This document shows positions 55,301-64,000 of a stretch of DNA of 64,000 nt, piece by piece. The DNA comes from Yamagishiella unicocca (Eukaryota > Chlorophyta > Chlorophyceae > Chlamydomonadales > Volvocaceae). Location: assembly GCA_003116995.1 (NCBI GenBank), contig BDSL01000001.1:744001-808000 (forward strand). The letters run 5' to 3'. The position numbers and the translations under genes are program-made. Position 1 is the stretch's first letter, and each line of letters opens with the position of its first letter. The notes under the pieces are model-generated. The model did no database searches. It was not told the origin of the DNA and saw only the letters and a list, made by a program, of their open reading frames with translations.

Positions 55301-57189
55301 AAACCTCCGTCCCTCCCACTTCACCACCCGACAGAACGCGCCCCCGCCAGCTCGTGTACTCACCCGCCCGCTGTGACGGGACCCCGACCCACCCTGCGGC
55401 CGCACGAGTCGCAGCTGCTCGCCTGCTACCGAGACATCATAGGGACCCGCCCGGCTGGCTGGCCGCTTACCCGCCCGTAGCCACGGCTTGGGTGCGCGAG
55501 AGGGCCCAGTGCTGCTCTGGCAGCGACCCCACCTGAAGCAAGTAAGGGTGCCGCTGCCGCCCCCGACTCACGTGCGCCCCCACCCCCATGCCCCCACGAG
55601 GGGTCACCGGCTCAACAGACCCAGATGCACTGGTTTGTGGCCGGACCCCACGCGATGTCACTGCAGTGCCTGGAACGCGCTGAGGTCCAACGACCACGCC
55701 CGTTCGCCCTGCCGTACACCTTCCCCTCCGCCCTGTCGCACGTCTTCCCCTCCGACTCACCTCCCCCTCCCGCGACACTGCTCCCACCCACTTTTCTCGC
55801 GTACACGGGTCTTCCTCGCACCCACTTCCGGCCACCCCGCCGGCCGAAACCCAAGCGCCGATGCGCCTTCTCCGGCCCTGCAGCGCCCCCTTACCAGCTC
55901 CGAGCGCCCAACCTGGGCGCGGCTGGGCGACCCCCCCAGTATCCGACCAGCCAGAGCTACCGTGCCGTGCCGCAGCCGCCATGCGCCAGCCGTCACCTGC
56001 CCCAGCCGGGACGAGATCAACAGCCCCTGCCCCCCCCGTGCTGATGCCACTCGCCAGCCCTTCCTTCCTTTCGCCCTTCTTCCCTTTTGACCATGGGAGG
56101 GCTACCTCCCCCGCTCTCCCGCCCTCCGCCCCGCCCTACCTCCCTACCTCCCTGCACCCCGTCCTCCCGTCCTCCCTCCCTCCCTCCCTCCTCCCCGCCC
56201 TCCTTCCCGCATCCCGCGGCTCACATCTCCAGCTTGCGGCGATCGTCCAGCAGGTCCTGCTTCTCAAAGATGTGGCCCTCCTGCACGGTGAGCAGGTCCT
56301 TGAGCTCCTCCTGTGTGGGCGCGTGGTGGGGCGAGGGGGGGAGTCAGGGGTGCCGGGTGGGGAGAGGGGGGGTCACAGCCATAACCTTTCGGAGGCATGC
56401 ATACATGAATGCATGCCAGTGCTCCGCCGGCCTTTGCTAGAAGCCATTCTTGCGAACGTTAGATGCGAAAGGAGGCGATATGGGCTAACGCGAAAACGCG
56501 GCGGTCTCGGGGACAGTAATGGCGGTGGTGGCGGGAGGGGGGATCCTATGTGGGTCACCCAACAGGGCGCACTGCGCATGTGGGCCCCGGTGCATGCACA
56601 TAAGGCAGGCAGCTGCGCATGTAATACGAGGTGGTACGGTTATTGGAATGGCTGTCCTCACCTCGGTGGGCAGGTTGCCAACTTCGGGCCACCCCTCGAT
56701 GACAATTTCCACGCAGCGGTTCGTTCCGGTGCGCTCGCCCTCCTTTTGCTCCACCTCCTCGCTCTCCGTAATCAGATTTTTCCAGCTGCGGCGCTTGCTG
56801 CTGCCCTCGTCATCGCTCTCGGCTTTTTCCGCAAGCTCAAACAGCGGAATTGCCCATCCGCCGTCCGGATTGCCTTGCCCGCTGCCGCCACCACCACCGC
56901 CACCTCCACCTCCACCTCGACCATTGCCACTGCCTCCAAATCCGCCGAAGTTAGGCACCATGACGAATGCCGACAGTGCCGAGGGAATCCCGAAGACGCT
57001 AAGCCTGCCGAGCGCGGTGGGCTGCTTCACGCTGGCTGCACTGCTGCTACCACTGCTAGAACATTCCTGGTCTCCTTGAGCACCGCTGGGCGGCGAAGCT
57101 TGCGCGCGGACGCATAACGGGCGAGAGGCGACGCGCGGTGTCGGCCGCGCAGCCAGCCGGCCTGGGCCCGTCGCCGTCTTTCCGAGCAT
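49356..57189 (-). CDS. TOC75: TOC75, chloroplast outer-envelope protein import channel, 794 aa
   Basis: Exons in transcription order: 57189-56662, 56310-56225, 54065-53817, 53544-53328, 53056-52892, 52492-52262, 51897-51772, 51272-51048, 50251-49937, 49598-49356. The first 110 residues form a bipartite transit region: a Ser/Arg/Pro-rich plastid signal, a hydrophobic patch, then eleven glycines (about 92-102), the outer-envelope stop signal known in plant TOC75. POTRA repeats fill about 140-420 (VEIVIEGWPEVGNLPTEEEL; GFKKGNHYHVEDGYDAMNSI). The Omp85 beta-barrel follows, with GGPYSVRGYSHGEIG, and the chain ends in the beta-signal GTFLVNFGERF with terminal Phe. The protein is the pore of the TOC translocon. 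Length matches plant TOC75 (about 800 aa). The intron between exons 4 and 5 fits best as GC-AG. It is head to head with squalene synthase. Confidence 0.93.
50473..50880. repeat. 156-bp tandem repeat in TOC75 intron 8
   Basis: Units begin at 50473, 50629 and 50785 with CGGCTCAGAT. Each holds TCAGATTTTCAGTACGAT and a GGCCGTCGTATACCATG-type block; the third is diverged and partial. The unit is AT-rich, unlike the GC-rich spacer between the copies, which suggests an inserted sequence that was later duplicated. Confidence 0.85.
51300..51399. repeat. Short G-rich tandem repeat in TOC75 intron 7
   Basis: Four imperfect units containing GTGAGGGAGCCAGTGTG, spaced about 25-30 bp. They lie immediately next to the acceptor side of the intron before exon 8. 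Confidence 0.75.
51541..51743. repeat. 29-bp minisatellite in TOC75 intron 7
   Basis: Seven tandem 29-bp units starting CCCACGGCCCCGTGACTCCC, at 51541, 51570, 51599, 51628, 51657, 51686 and 51715. The first two have TTCCCTCCC where the others have TGACTCCC. The array ends about 28 bp from the exon 7 donor. Confidence 0.9.
51944..52000 (+). repeat. Dispersed intronic element, copy 7 (TOC75 intron 6, antisense)
   Basis: GGGAGAAACCCGTGGATGCC is followed by CGAAAAAAACCGTTTAAAAC and AGAAGTTTTGAGG. It reads on the plus strand, opposite to TOC75, and its left end is about 46 bp from the 3' splice site at 51898. Confidence 0.75.
52114..52154. repeat. 10-bp tandem repeat in TOC75 intron 6
   Basis: Four exact copies of GGCCTCCTAA, one of which runs into TAAGGTACTA. 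Confidence 0.9.
52843..52890. repeat. 7-bp AACCCCC array next to the TOC75 exon 5 donor
   Basis: Six copies of AACCCCC plus a partial one. On the coding strand the intron therefore opens GTGGGTTGGGGGTTGGGGG and continues with regular G5 runs, capable of forming a G-quadruplex directly after the 5' splice site. Confidence 0.9.
55177..55328. repeat. 35-bp minisatellite in TOC75 intron 2
   Basis: Four full and one partial unit, starting at 55177, 55212, 55247, 55282 and 55317 with CACTTCACCACCTCGACAAA. It lies within the largest TOC75 intron (54066-56224). Confidence 0.9.
55771..55833 (-). repeat. Dispersed intronic element, copy 8 (TOC75 intron 2)
   Basis: On the minus strand it reads GTGCGAGGAAGACCCGTGTA, then CGCGAGAAAAGTGGGTG. 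The 5' block matches copies at 28595 and 61907. It lies in the same sense as TOC75, about 390 bp inside the 5' splice site. Confidence 0.6.
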
Positions 57190-57576
57190 CCTGCTTGCAG
57201 ATCCGCTGTGCCGGAAGTTTGTAAACTATAGCTGCATGAGTGGCAAGTTGCCCACGCAAACTCCTTTGAAGAGCAACTCAAGGTGGTCAGCCGCCGCTCC
57301 GTGTGCAGGCTCTAGGCGCAGCTGATGTTGCAGCGGTCTCGAAACAACTGCACTATACCACGCCCAACCACAATTCAACATGATCGTCGACAAAGACGCC
57401 CTCACGAAAGGGAGGAATTGGACGTTTGCCGTACACAACCAGCGATTTGTTACATCGCTTTGGGATACTTACCATGATCCACCATACAGGTTATGTGGTT
57501 GATATATATAGTGCATTCCTATCAACGGAAGCAACTTTACTTGTTTTTGGTAAAGCAAAACGCTCACGCACAACAA
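57190..57576. promoter_or_regulatory. Bidirectional promoter region between TOC75 and squalene synthase
   Basis: The two start codons are 387 bp apart and the genes diverge, so this stretch must hold both leaders and both core promoters. It is notably less GC-rich than either gene and contains a TTGATATATATAG AT-rich box at about 57499-57511, about 70 bp before the squalene synthase start. No shared regulator site can be named by eye. Confidence 0.6.
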
Positions 57577-60500
57577 ATGGGCAAACTCGGCGAGCTATTG
57601 TCACATCCAGATGAGTTCCTACCTCTGGTGAGCTTAACACAGCCAGATCAGGAGTTGGAGGCCCTGCAAACCGGCGACCGGCGAGCCCCTAAGCATTTCC
57701 CGCGTCTGCCCGCAGCTGCGAATGTATCGTGCGGCCCAGAAGGCCACCAACCTTCCGAAGGACCCAGATCTGGCGTTCTGCTACGGCATGCTGAATGACG
57801 TGTCGCGAAGGTTAGGCTCCTGCGGATTGGGCGCGCTCTCTCGCGCAGGTTGCTTACGCCACCAGACCTCCTCTGCCCATCCTACAGCTTCGCAATTGTG
57901 ATCCAGCAGCTGCCGAATCCGCTGCGTGACGCCATCTGCGTTTTCTACTTAGTTTTGCGCGGGCTCGACACAGTGGAGGATGACATGGCGCTTACCGTCA
58001 GCTTCAAGCTGCCTGAGCTCAAGCGCTTTCATGAGCGCATTTACGACAGGTCAGCTTGCTGTCACGTGATGGGGTCATGGGGCGCCGATCACTTTGCATG
58101 ATCGGATTTACCCCCTCACTCCTTAGGGTTCCCAGAACAACGCCCCCGGCCCCTGTGCCCACGCCTTCCATTTCTCCCTTCTCGCAACCACTGCTCAATG
58201 CCACCGTCTTAGTCCCTTCCCTGTCCTTGTAAGCCATTACAGCGTGTAGGCAGCACGTGCGCCTTCGCTCTGGTTGCTGTAGGCTCTTGCAGCACGACGA
58301 GCCACTGGCCATTTGCCGCGACCCACAACTGCCATACGCATTGCTAATACTTCGACGCATGCTTTGCGTTGCATGCAGGGGCTTCTCAATGGCGTGTGGC
58401 TACAAGCACTACAAGCGCCTGATGGCTGAGTTCGGCACTGTGGTCAACGTCTTCCTGAGCCTGGACGAGACGCAACAGAAGGTCATTGCGGACATTACGC
58501 GGCGGATGGGAGACGGCATGGCGGAGTTCATTCAGAAGGAGGTGGGTAGGCTGCCGTTTGGAAGGGCAGGGACGCTGCGGGGTCCTCGTGGAGGGCGTGC
58601 GTGGGGCGGGAAATGAGTTTTCCCCGGGTAAGGCGCTCTGTGGAGTAGGCGCCCGATGACCTACAGCGCATGCGACGGACATTGGGTCCGGGATGAGAGG
58701 GTGAGTGGGTTGTAAGAATCCATCGTGTTTTCACCCGAGACGCACCCACAGGTCTAATGATGCCCGCAGTTCCAACCCTTCAGGTAGTTACTGTGGAGGA
58801 CTACGACCTGTACTGCCACTACGTGGCGGGGCTGGTGGGCATTGGCCTCTCGCAGCTGTTTGGTGAGTGCAAGGGCTCGACGAGAAGGGGGGTGGGGCAT
58901 GCTACTGCTGTGCGCAGGGGGTTGAGGTCACCAAGATGGCGCGAGGGGGGCGCGAGAGGGGCTGCTGCACGGAAGACTGACTGCCTCACGCACTCAACAA
59001 GCAATGATGTGGGTCAGGGCCTAATCTGTGGGCATGAGGTAGCGTACACACGCGTGGTGGTCGTACATGCGGCCAGGGGTTGGGCTGGCAGGTACGACAG
59101 TGAAGGGTGACAGCCTGATGCTGCAGTCAAGGTCAGGCCGCTGACTGTCCCTGCCCCTGCCGCCTGTGGCCCTGCTGCGCTGCCTGCTGCCAGCCGCCAG
59201 CGAGCTGGAGGCTGTGGGCATCGCGGTGCGCGAGGACCTGGCCAACCACATGGGGCTGTTCCTGCAGAAGACCAACATCATCCGGGACTACCTGGTGCGG
59301 GGAGCACCCCGGGGGGCAGCGACCCATGGGGCCGGGGGCGAAAGGGGAGGGACAGCTCGTTGGCGAGCGATGTAGGTCGGTGTATGTTTCGCATCATCCC
59401 ATAAGGGGACTTGGGGGGGAGATGGTGTTGTTGCTGTGGGCCTTCGCCGAATGGCAGCCTGAGGGATGAGGCCGATCCCACACGAGTGTGTGCGGGTGGG
59501 GGTGCGGCCGACGGCGCGCCAGGCGGCATGTGACTGGTGCATTGGAAAGGAAGATGCAGCCAGGCCGAGCTGCAGCGGGTGGCCCGTGGCGGGCAGTGGT
59601 GCACCGCGCAGTACTGGAGGCCTAGGGGTCGGGCGCGAGGGGGACTGCGGTGCGATCCCTTTGTCCCGCGGGGCCAGGCAGCTGCCTACCGTTGCGGCAC
59701 GGCGCCCGCAAGAGGGTCTCACAGCTGCTCCCGCACTCCTCGTACGCAAAAGCACCTTACCGCACCACCATACGGCACCACCTTACCGCACCGGAAGTAG
59801 TGACGGACACGGCGCGTATCTGGCCACGTGCCACTGCGCACCACCGCAACCCATGCGGGCCACATGCCACTGCGTAGCCCGCGCCCCGGTCGGTTGATTC
59901 GGCTGCCTGCGGCCAGGGGGTTGGGGCTGCTGGGACGGGGTGAGGGCTGCGGCGATGATGAGTCAGGACCCCAAGCACGAGATCGGTACGACGGTGCCCC
60001 GCCCGGCCCCTCGGCCGGCGCGGCAGGTGCCTGAGTATGCCGAAACCGCCCACGAGGCGGCACTCTGCTGAGCCGCAGTCGTATCCTCACCTCCTCGTCC
60101 CTGGTCCCTGGTCAACGCATTGGGGGCCACACTATGCACAATCAGCGCGGCATGGGAGCGACACGCGTCCAGCCATACACGGCCAGGATTCCCAACGCCA
60201 AGGCACGTTTTAGGCCGGGGATATGAATGAGGTCGCCCCATACCGTACGTTCCGGTCATCCTATCCACCGCTCTCGATGCGCGTGTTACCACTGCCAGTA
60301 TGTCGTCGTGGTCGACCGCCCCCTGCGCCGCCCTCTTCCACCCAACACCACCTCCACCACCACCACCACCTCCCCGGCAGGAGGACATCATGGAGGAGCC
60401 CGCTCCGCGTATGTTCTGGCCCCGGGAGGTGTGGGGCCGCTACGCGACCGAGCTGGAGGGCTTCAAGGAGCCGGCCAACCGCAAGAAGGCCGTGCAGTGC

Positions 60501-62419
60501 CTCAACCACATGGTGGGAGGAGGGAGCGGGCGGGAAGGGGAGGGGCAAGGCAATGTTGGCACGAGGGGGTATCGTAATGGTCAGATGATTGCTTACGTGC
60601 GTTTGCGATGCGTAATCATTGTTATCGTGGCATGATTGATTGGTGGCTGCAGCACCCGCTGTTTTGCCGCCGCGCACCCAGCACACACCTCCCCGCTTCC
60701 GTGTCGTATTTCTGGTCGTTGGTCGTTGCCGCTGCCCGAGTGGAACCTTTGGCCAACGCTATCCCCCCGCGATCTCACCACCACCACCCTGCCCGCGCGC
60801 AGATCACGGACGCGCTGCGGCACCTGCCGTACTGCTTGCAATACATGGAGCAGATCAAGCACGTGATGGTCTTCCGCTTCTGCGCCATCCCTCAGATCAT
60901 GGCCGCAGGCACATTGGCGCTGTGCTACAACAACGGGAGCGTGTTTGAGGGTGAGTCGGAGTGCCGCCTGCGGACCTGGGGTTTCGGAGCGGGCTGCCGG
61001 AAATCGGTGCGGAGTCTCGCTTCGTGCCGGGCAGGAGAGGGGGCATGTTTTGACACACGCCAGAATCGTGATGTGTTAACAATGATCCAACGCCGTGTGC
61101 GTTGCGGCCATGATACTGCCTTGCCATGACTGCTAAATCGCTCATGCCCTCGGCGCTGCTGGCGTGTTGCGGGCCCCCCCCGTCCGCTCCGTCTACTCGC
61201 CTCCCATCTCTTCTGGGCCCCCATCTTCCAACGCCCTCGCTTTGTCGGCAGTGGATCCTCGGATAATCTTTTACGCCCCACCCGTCCCGGCCCTGATGTC
61301 CGCTGCTGGCCGGTTGTTAGGCGTTGTGAAGATGCGGCGTGGTGAGACGGCCACCGTGTTCGAGTCGTGCAGCGACATGGGGGACCTGTACCGCTGGTTC
61401 ATCAAGTACCTAGACGTGCTGAACGCCAAGGTGCGGGGCGTTAGGTTGTAGGGCTCCTCCCAGGGGTCAGTGACGTGCCCTATGGGCCATACCGGGGCGG
61501 GGTTCTCACCATGGACGGCGGAACCGCAGCCTCAGGAACCGCTGGGCTGTGGCTTCACGAGGCTTGGCTGGGCTACGCCGTGCAAAGGGAAGAAGGCCGG
61601 CGTCGCTCTCAACGGGGCGCGCTGAGGGTTCATATGCTGTGTCTGGCGGCGTGTGGCTCCGCAGGTGTCTGGCCAGGTGGCGGAGGACGACCCCAACCTG
61701 GAGGAGACGCGGCAAGCGGTGGCGTCGAACCAACAGCTGTGCCGCAAGGGGCTGGCAGAGGTGTGGGCATCGGGGCAGGGGGGGGTATGCGGGGAAAGCC
61801 GTGCGTCGACACTGAAAAGGAAAACCGATTAGGAAACTTATGATACACACGTTGGAGGTGCATGCCGGAGAACTTGGTGTTGGCAACAGGGCGGGGTAAA
61901 AGGAAGACCCGTGTACGAAAGGAACAGGGCGGGGTGGGACGGTACGGGATCTCCGCGGGTTGACCAGGGGCGCCGTCTCCCAGGGATTTAGGTGCCGGAC
62001 AGCGTGCATCACGACCTCCGGTTGCTCCCTGCGAGCTCCAAAGCAGAGGAAGGGCGGCAGGGCCTCCAGGGGTGGCCCGGGCAGCAGGACATACGACACT
62101 AGGTAGCAGTACGGTCCGTACAACCTCTCCAACTCCTCCCTCCGCCTCTCGACACCTCCCTCCGCAGTGGCGCCGAGCGCACCCGCCACCTTCGGCCGGA
62201 GGACTTGTGCTGCTGCGTGACACCCTGGCACTGGCGCTAACCGGCAGCTACTTCTACTACGTGTGGCGGCTGGGCGGTCCCGGGCTGGATGCCCTGCCGG
62301 AGCCCCTGTGGCCGTATGCGTGGGTGCTGGACCAGCACGAGCACATCCAGCGGGCGGTGTCGGTGGTGCTGCTTATCATCGTATTCGCAGCGGTCGTGGG
62401 GGAGCGCAGGAAGGCGTGA
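57577..62419 (+). CDS. SQS: Squalene synthase, 462 aa
   Basis: Exons are 57577-57627, 57716-57810, 57888-58049, 58379-58541, 58784-58862, 59194-59294, 60381-60512, 60803-60950, 61321-61430, 61665-61760 and 62168-62419. The enzyme joins two farnesyl diphosphates into squalene with NADPH, the first committed step to sterols, on the endoplasmic reticulum. Visible motifs: the [14 protein letters not shown] start, [20 protein letters not shown], the first Asp-rich motif [11 protein letters not shown], then [17 protein letters not shown], and the second Asp-rich motif [14 protein letters not shown], which spans the exon 6/7 junction. The C-terminus has hydrophobic helices ([19 protein letters not shown] and [15 protein letters not shown]) ending GERRKA, the usual tail anchor. 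Length fits algal and plant enzymes. Two introns carry copies of the dispersed elements. Confidence 0.95.
61231..61278 (-). repeat. Second intronic element family, copy 3 (SQS intron 8, antisense)
   Basis: On the minus strand it reads GGCGTAAAAGATTATCCGAG, then GATCCACTGCCGACAAAGCG and AGGGCG. It aligns with 14431-14480. It is antisense to the gene, and its left end is 42 bp from the 3' splice site. Confidence 0.65.
61803..61930 (+). repeat. Dispersed intronic element, copy 9 (SQS intron 10)
   Basis: GTCGACACTGAAAAGGAAAA is followed by CCGATTAGGAAAC, CATGCCGGAGAACTTGGTG and then a separate GGAAGACCCGTGTACGAAAG block at about 61904. It carries both the 3'-type and 5'-type blocks of the family, here in swapped order. 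It starts 42 bp after the 5' splice site. Confidence 0.7.
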
Positions 62420-63024
62420 TTTGCGGGCGGGGCGGAAGGCGTATGTAGGACGGAGGCGGGTTGGAGCCGTGCGTTGTGTGCATGTGTGTCTGTGTGGGTG
62501 ACTGAGTCGTCTTGACGACTGGGATGGGACAGAGAGGACGAGAGAGGATTGGAGAGCGGAAGTGGGACTGCCGCTGCAAGTGAGCACTGACACAGTTGCG
62601 GGAATGCAGCTGGTCTTGGACACGCGGGGACAGAATAACCTATAGGGCCAGCTCGAATAGGATTTTATGTGGCCTCGAACCTACGGCCCTGGGCGTTTTG
62701 TTTTGAGCCCATAGGCGGCGGGGCAGGGGTTCCTCGCATGCTTCTTATTGTTGTGCGGTAGTGGTCGCTAGCTGGACCCAGTGAGCTCCGGACGCAGGTG
62801 TCGCACTGTGGGCTCTATTCGGAGAAACTTCAGCCAGGTTAGGACTTGAGAGGGCCAGGCCCTCACCTGGAGCGCACGACTAATTTTTTTCCTTCTTGAC
62901 CTGACAATGATTATTCCATGTGCCTAGTACAGCTTTTGCCGCTCCTTGGGCTGTCCCTGGAGACGCCCAAATGGAATCGGAGATGCTACAACTATGAAGG
63001 GCTGCGGGACGGCTACGGTTGATC
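62420..63024. other. 3' UTR / intergenic after squalene synthase
   Basis: No exon was recognised. The first part is presumably the squalene synthase 3' UTR. I did not find a clear TGTAA motif, so the poly(A) signal may be a variant. Confidence 0.45.
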
Positions 63025-63480
63025 TTATGACATTGATACCAGTAACCTGTGATGGGTTGTGGCGGTGTCGGCGCCTGAGTTCGTTAAAAACGGAATCGCA
63101 GTTACTGCACGCTTTTGGTCCACGTGCTGCAGGTGCCACACGGTAACTTCTTCATAGACTTGCCTGATGAGAAGTGCTGACCACTCCCGACGTCTTCCAG
63201 GGTCATGCAACAAGGAGGTTCTTGCGCGCAGCTCATGAAGATTACGGTCACTCCAGTCGATGTGTACATCGCGCACAGCCAAGCAGCGCCCAACCAGAGA
63301 CGCACCAGCACTGAACGCCAGCATTTCTCCCAGTTCCCAGCTCAACACCTCTGGGTAAATCCCAAACCTGGCGCGCACTAGTGCCCCAAAGCCATTGCAG
63401 ACGTAAGCGCTTGGAGGAGTAGGTCTGATACCGAGCTGCAGCTGCCGCAGCGCTCCGTAACTGCTGACGGGCGAGGCTCG
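63025..63480 (-). CDS. Possible minus-strand terminal exon, unidentified
   Basis: This frame stays open for about 151 codons in moderate-GC DNA and ends in TAA. Its upper bound is an in-frame TAA. A CAGCAG acceptor at about 63464 would allow a spliced exon beginning SYGALRQLQL and containing SAYVCNGFGALVRARFGIYP and SLLHDPGRRREWSALLIRQV. I recognise no domain. Upstream minus-strand frames (63481-63782) give no convincing partner exon. It may be the last exon of a gene, a transposon fragment, or chance. Confidence 0.25.
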   Translation of the reverse strand, partial: RASPVSSYGALRQLQLGIRPTPPSAYVCNGFGALVRARFGIYPEVLSWELGEMLAFSAGASLVGRCLAVRDVHIDWSDRNLHELRARTSLLHDPGRRREWSALLIRQVYEEVTVWHLQHVDQKRAVTAIPFLTNSGADTATTHHRLLVSMS

Positions 63481-63670
63481 TTAAGGCGTTATGCACAGTG
63501 ATATTGCCGCAACCGTCCATGTCGAATGGTACCTCACACAAGCCGACAGAAGGAGAACGTGCCACTGCTTCACTTTCCGTTTCTGTTGTCTGGTTGGCGA
63601 AGGCGCAGGCAAGGGGGAGCCCGTAACGCGCAAGAGCAGTCTACGGTAGTCAGATCCACTTGGAGCTCCG

Positions 63671-63684
63671 CTATAAGTATATAT
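63671..63684. promoter_or_regulatory. TATA-like box CTATAAGTATATAT
   Basis: It is an isolated AT-rich box in GC-rich DNA, about 300 bp before the ATG at 63977 and also 5' of the unassigned minus-strand open frame. It could belong to either, or to neither. Confidence 0.25.
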
Positions 63685-63976
63685 GAGGAGCGGTGCCGCC
63701 AAGCCGCGGGTCGTTGCCCGATGGGGGCAAACGAACGTGTCGCGAACAGAGGAGGACAGTTATCAGTTACGGCCGGCCGCATGACAGGTGACAGGTCCTT
63801 GGGTCGCCACCTTTGGGATCCGCGCCTCTTCCTCTGGAGTCGTGTGAGGGGCCCCGCCGATCACGCATCGCTGAGTGCAGCCGCCTTGCATTCGCTGCCA
63901 TACTCGGCCCGCGCAAAAGTCACAACCACACAGGACCGCACCGCCGCACGCGCACGTGACCCCCTCAGACGCGAAA

Positions 63977-64000
63977 ATGGTGCAGCACGTGGCTGTGCGC
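63977..64000 (+). CDS. Possible start of a further gene, cut by the window edge
   Basis: An ATG in good context (GCGAAAATGG) opens eight codons, MVQHVAVR, before the window ends. The preceding 200 bp looks like an algal 5' leader. Eight residues are too few to name a family. Confidence 0.25.

Overview
This window is nuclear DNA of a green alga, most likely a chlorophycean of the Chlamydomonas/Volvox type. The exons are GC-rich and their introns are bounded by GT-AG (rarely GC-AG). Coding exons carry long Ala/Gly/Pro/Ser-rich low-complexity inserts, TGTAA motifs sit downstream of several genes, and one gene encodes the chloroplast import channel TOC75 with the polyglycine-bearing transit region. 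I rebuilt nine multi-exon genes by hand. In each, the exon phases close exactly and the total length is a multiple of three.

Layout, left to right: (1) 1084-3828 (+), a 253-aa extended-PHD zinc-finger protein. (2) 4962-15755 (+), a 1734-aa homeodomain-DDT-HARE-WHIM protein of the plant RINGLET (RLT) type, the non-ATPase partner of ISWI remodelers. (3) 16722-18347 (+), cyclin C of the Mediator kinase module. (4) 19525-21808 (+), a membrane-anchored START lipid-binding protein. (5) 23908-35489 (+), a 2195-aa SAM-domain/coiled-coil protein with acidic ends and a 25-26-aa Ser/Pro repeat array, function unknown. (6) 36228-43722 (+), a diacylglycerol-lipase-type class 3 lipase with four N-terminal membrane segments and very large insertions. 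(7) 45133-47971 (+), exosome subunit RRP45. (8) 49356-57189 (-), TOC75. (9) 57577-62419 (+), squalene synthase. TOC75 and squalene synthase are head to head across 387 bp. RRP45 and TOC75 converge. The far right may hold an unrecognised minus-strand open frame and the first codons of another plus-strand gene.

The genes do not form one pathway. They are housekeeping functions: chromatin and transcription (genes 1-3), lipid handling (4, 6, 9), RNA decay (7) and plastid import (8). The most unusual DNA-level signal is in the introns. A short dispersed element family, plus a second smaller family, recurs in introns of four genes. It often lies just inside the 5' splice site when in sense orientation, and just inside the 3' splice site when reversed, as introner-like elements would. 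Many introns also hold minisatellites with periods of 18, 19, 21, 29, 35 and 156 bp. Two introns appear to use GC-AG splice sites.
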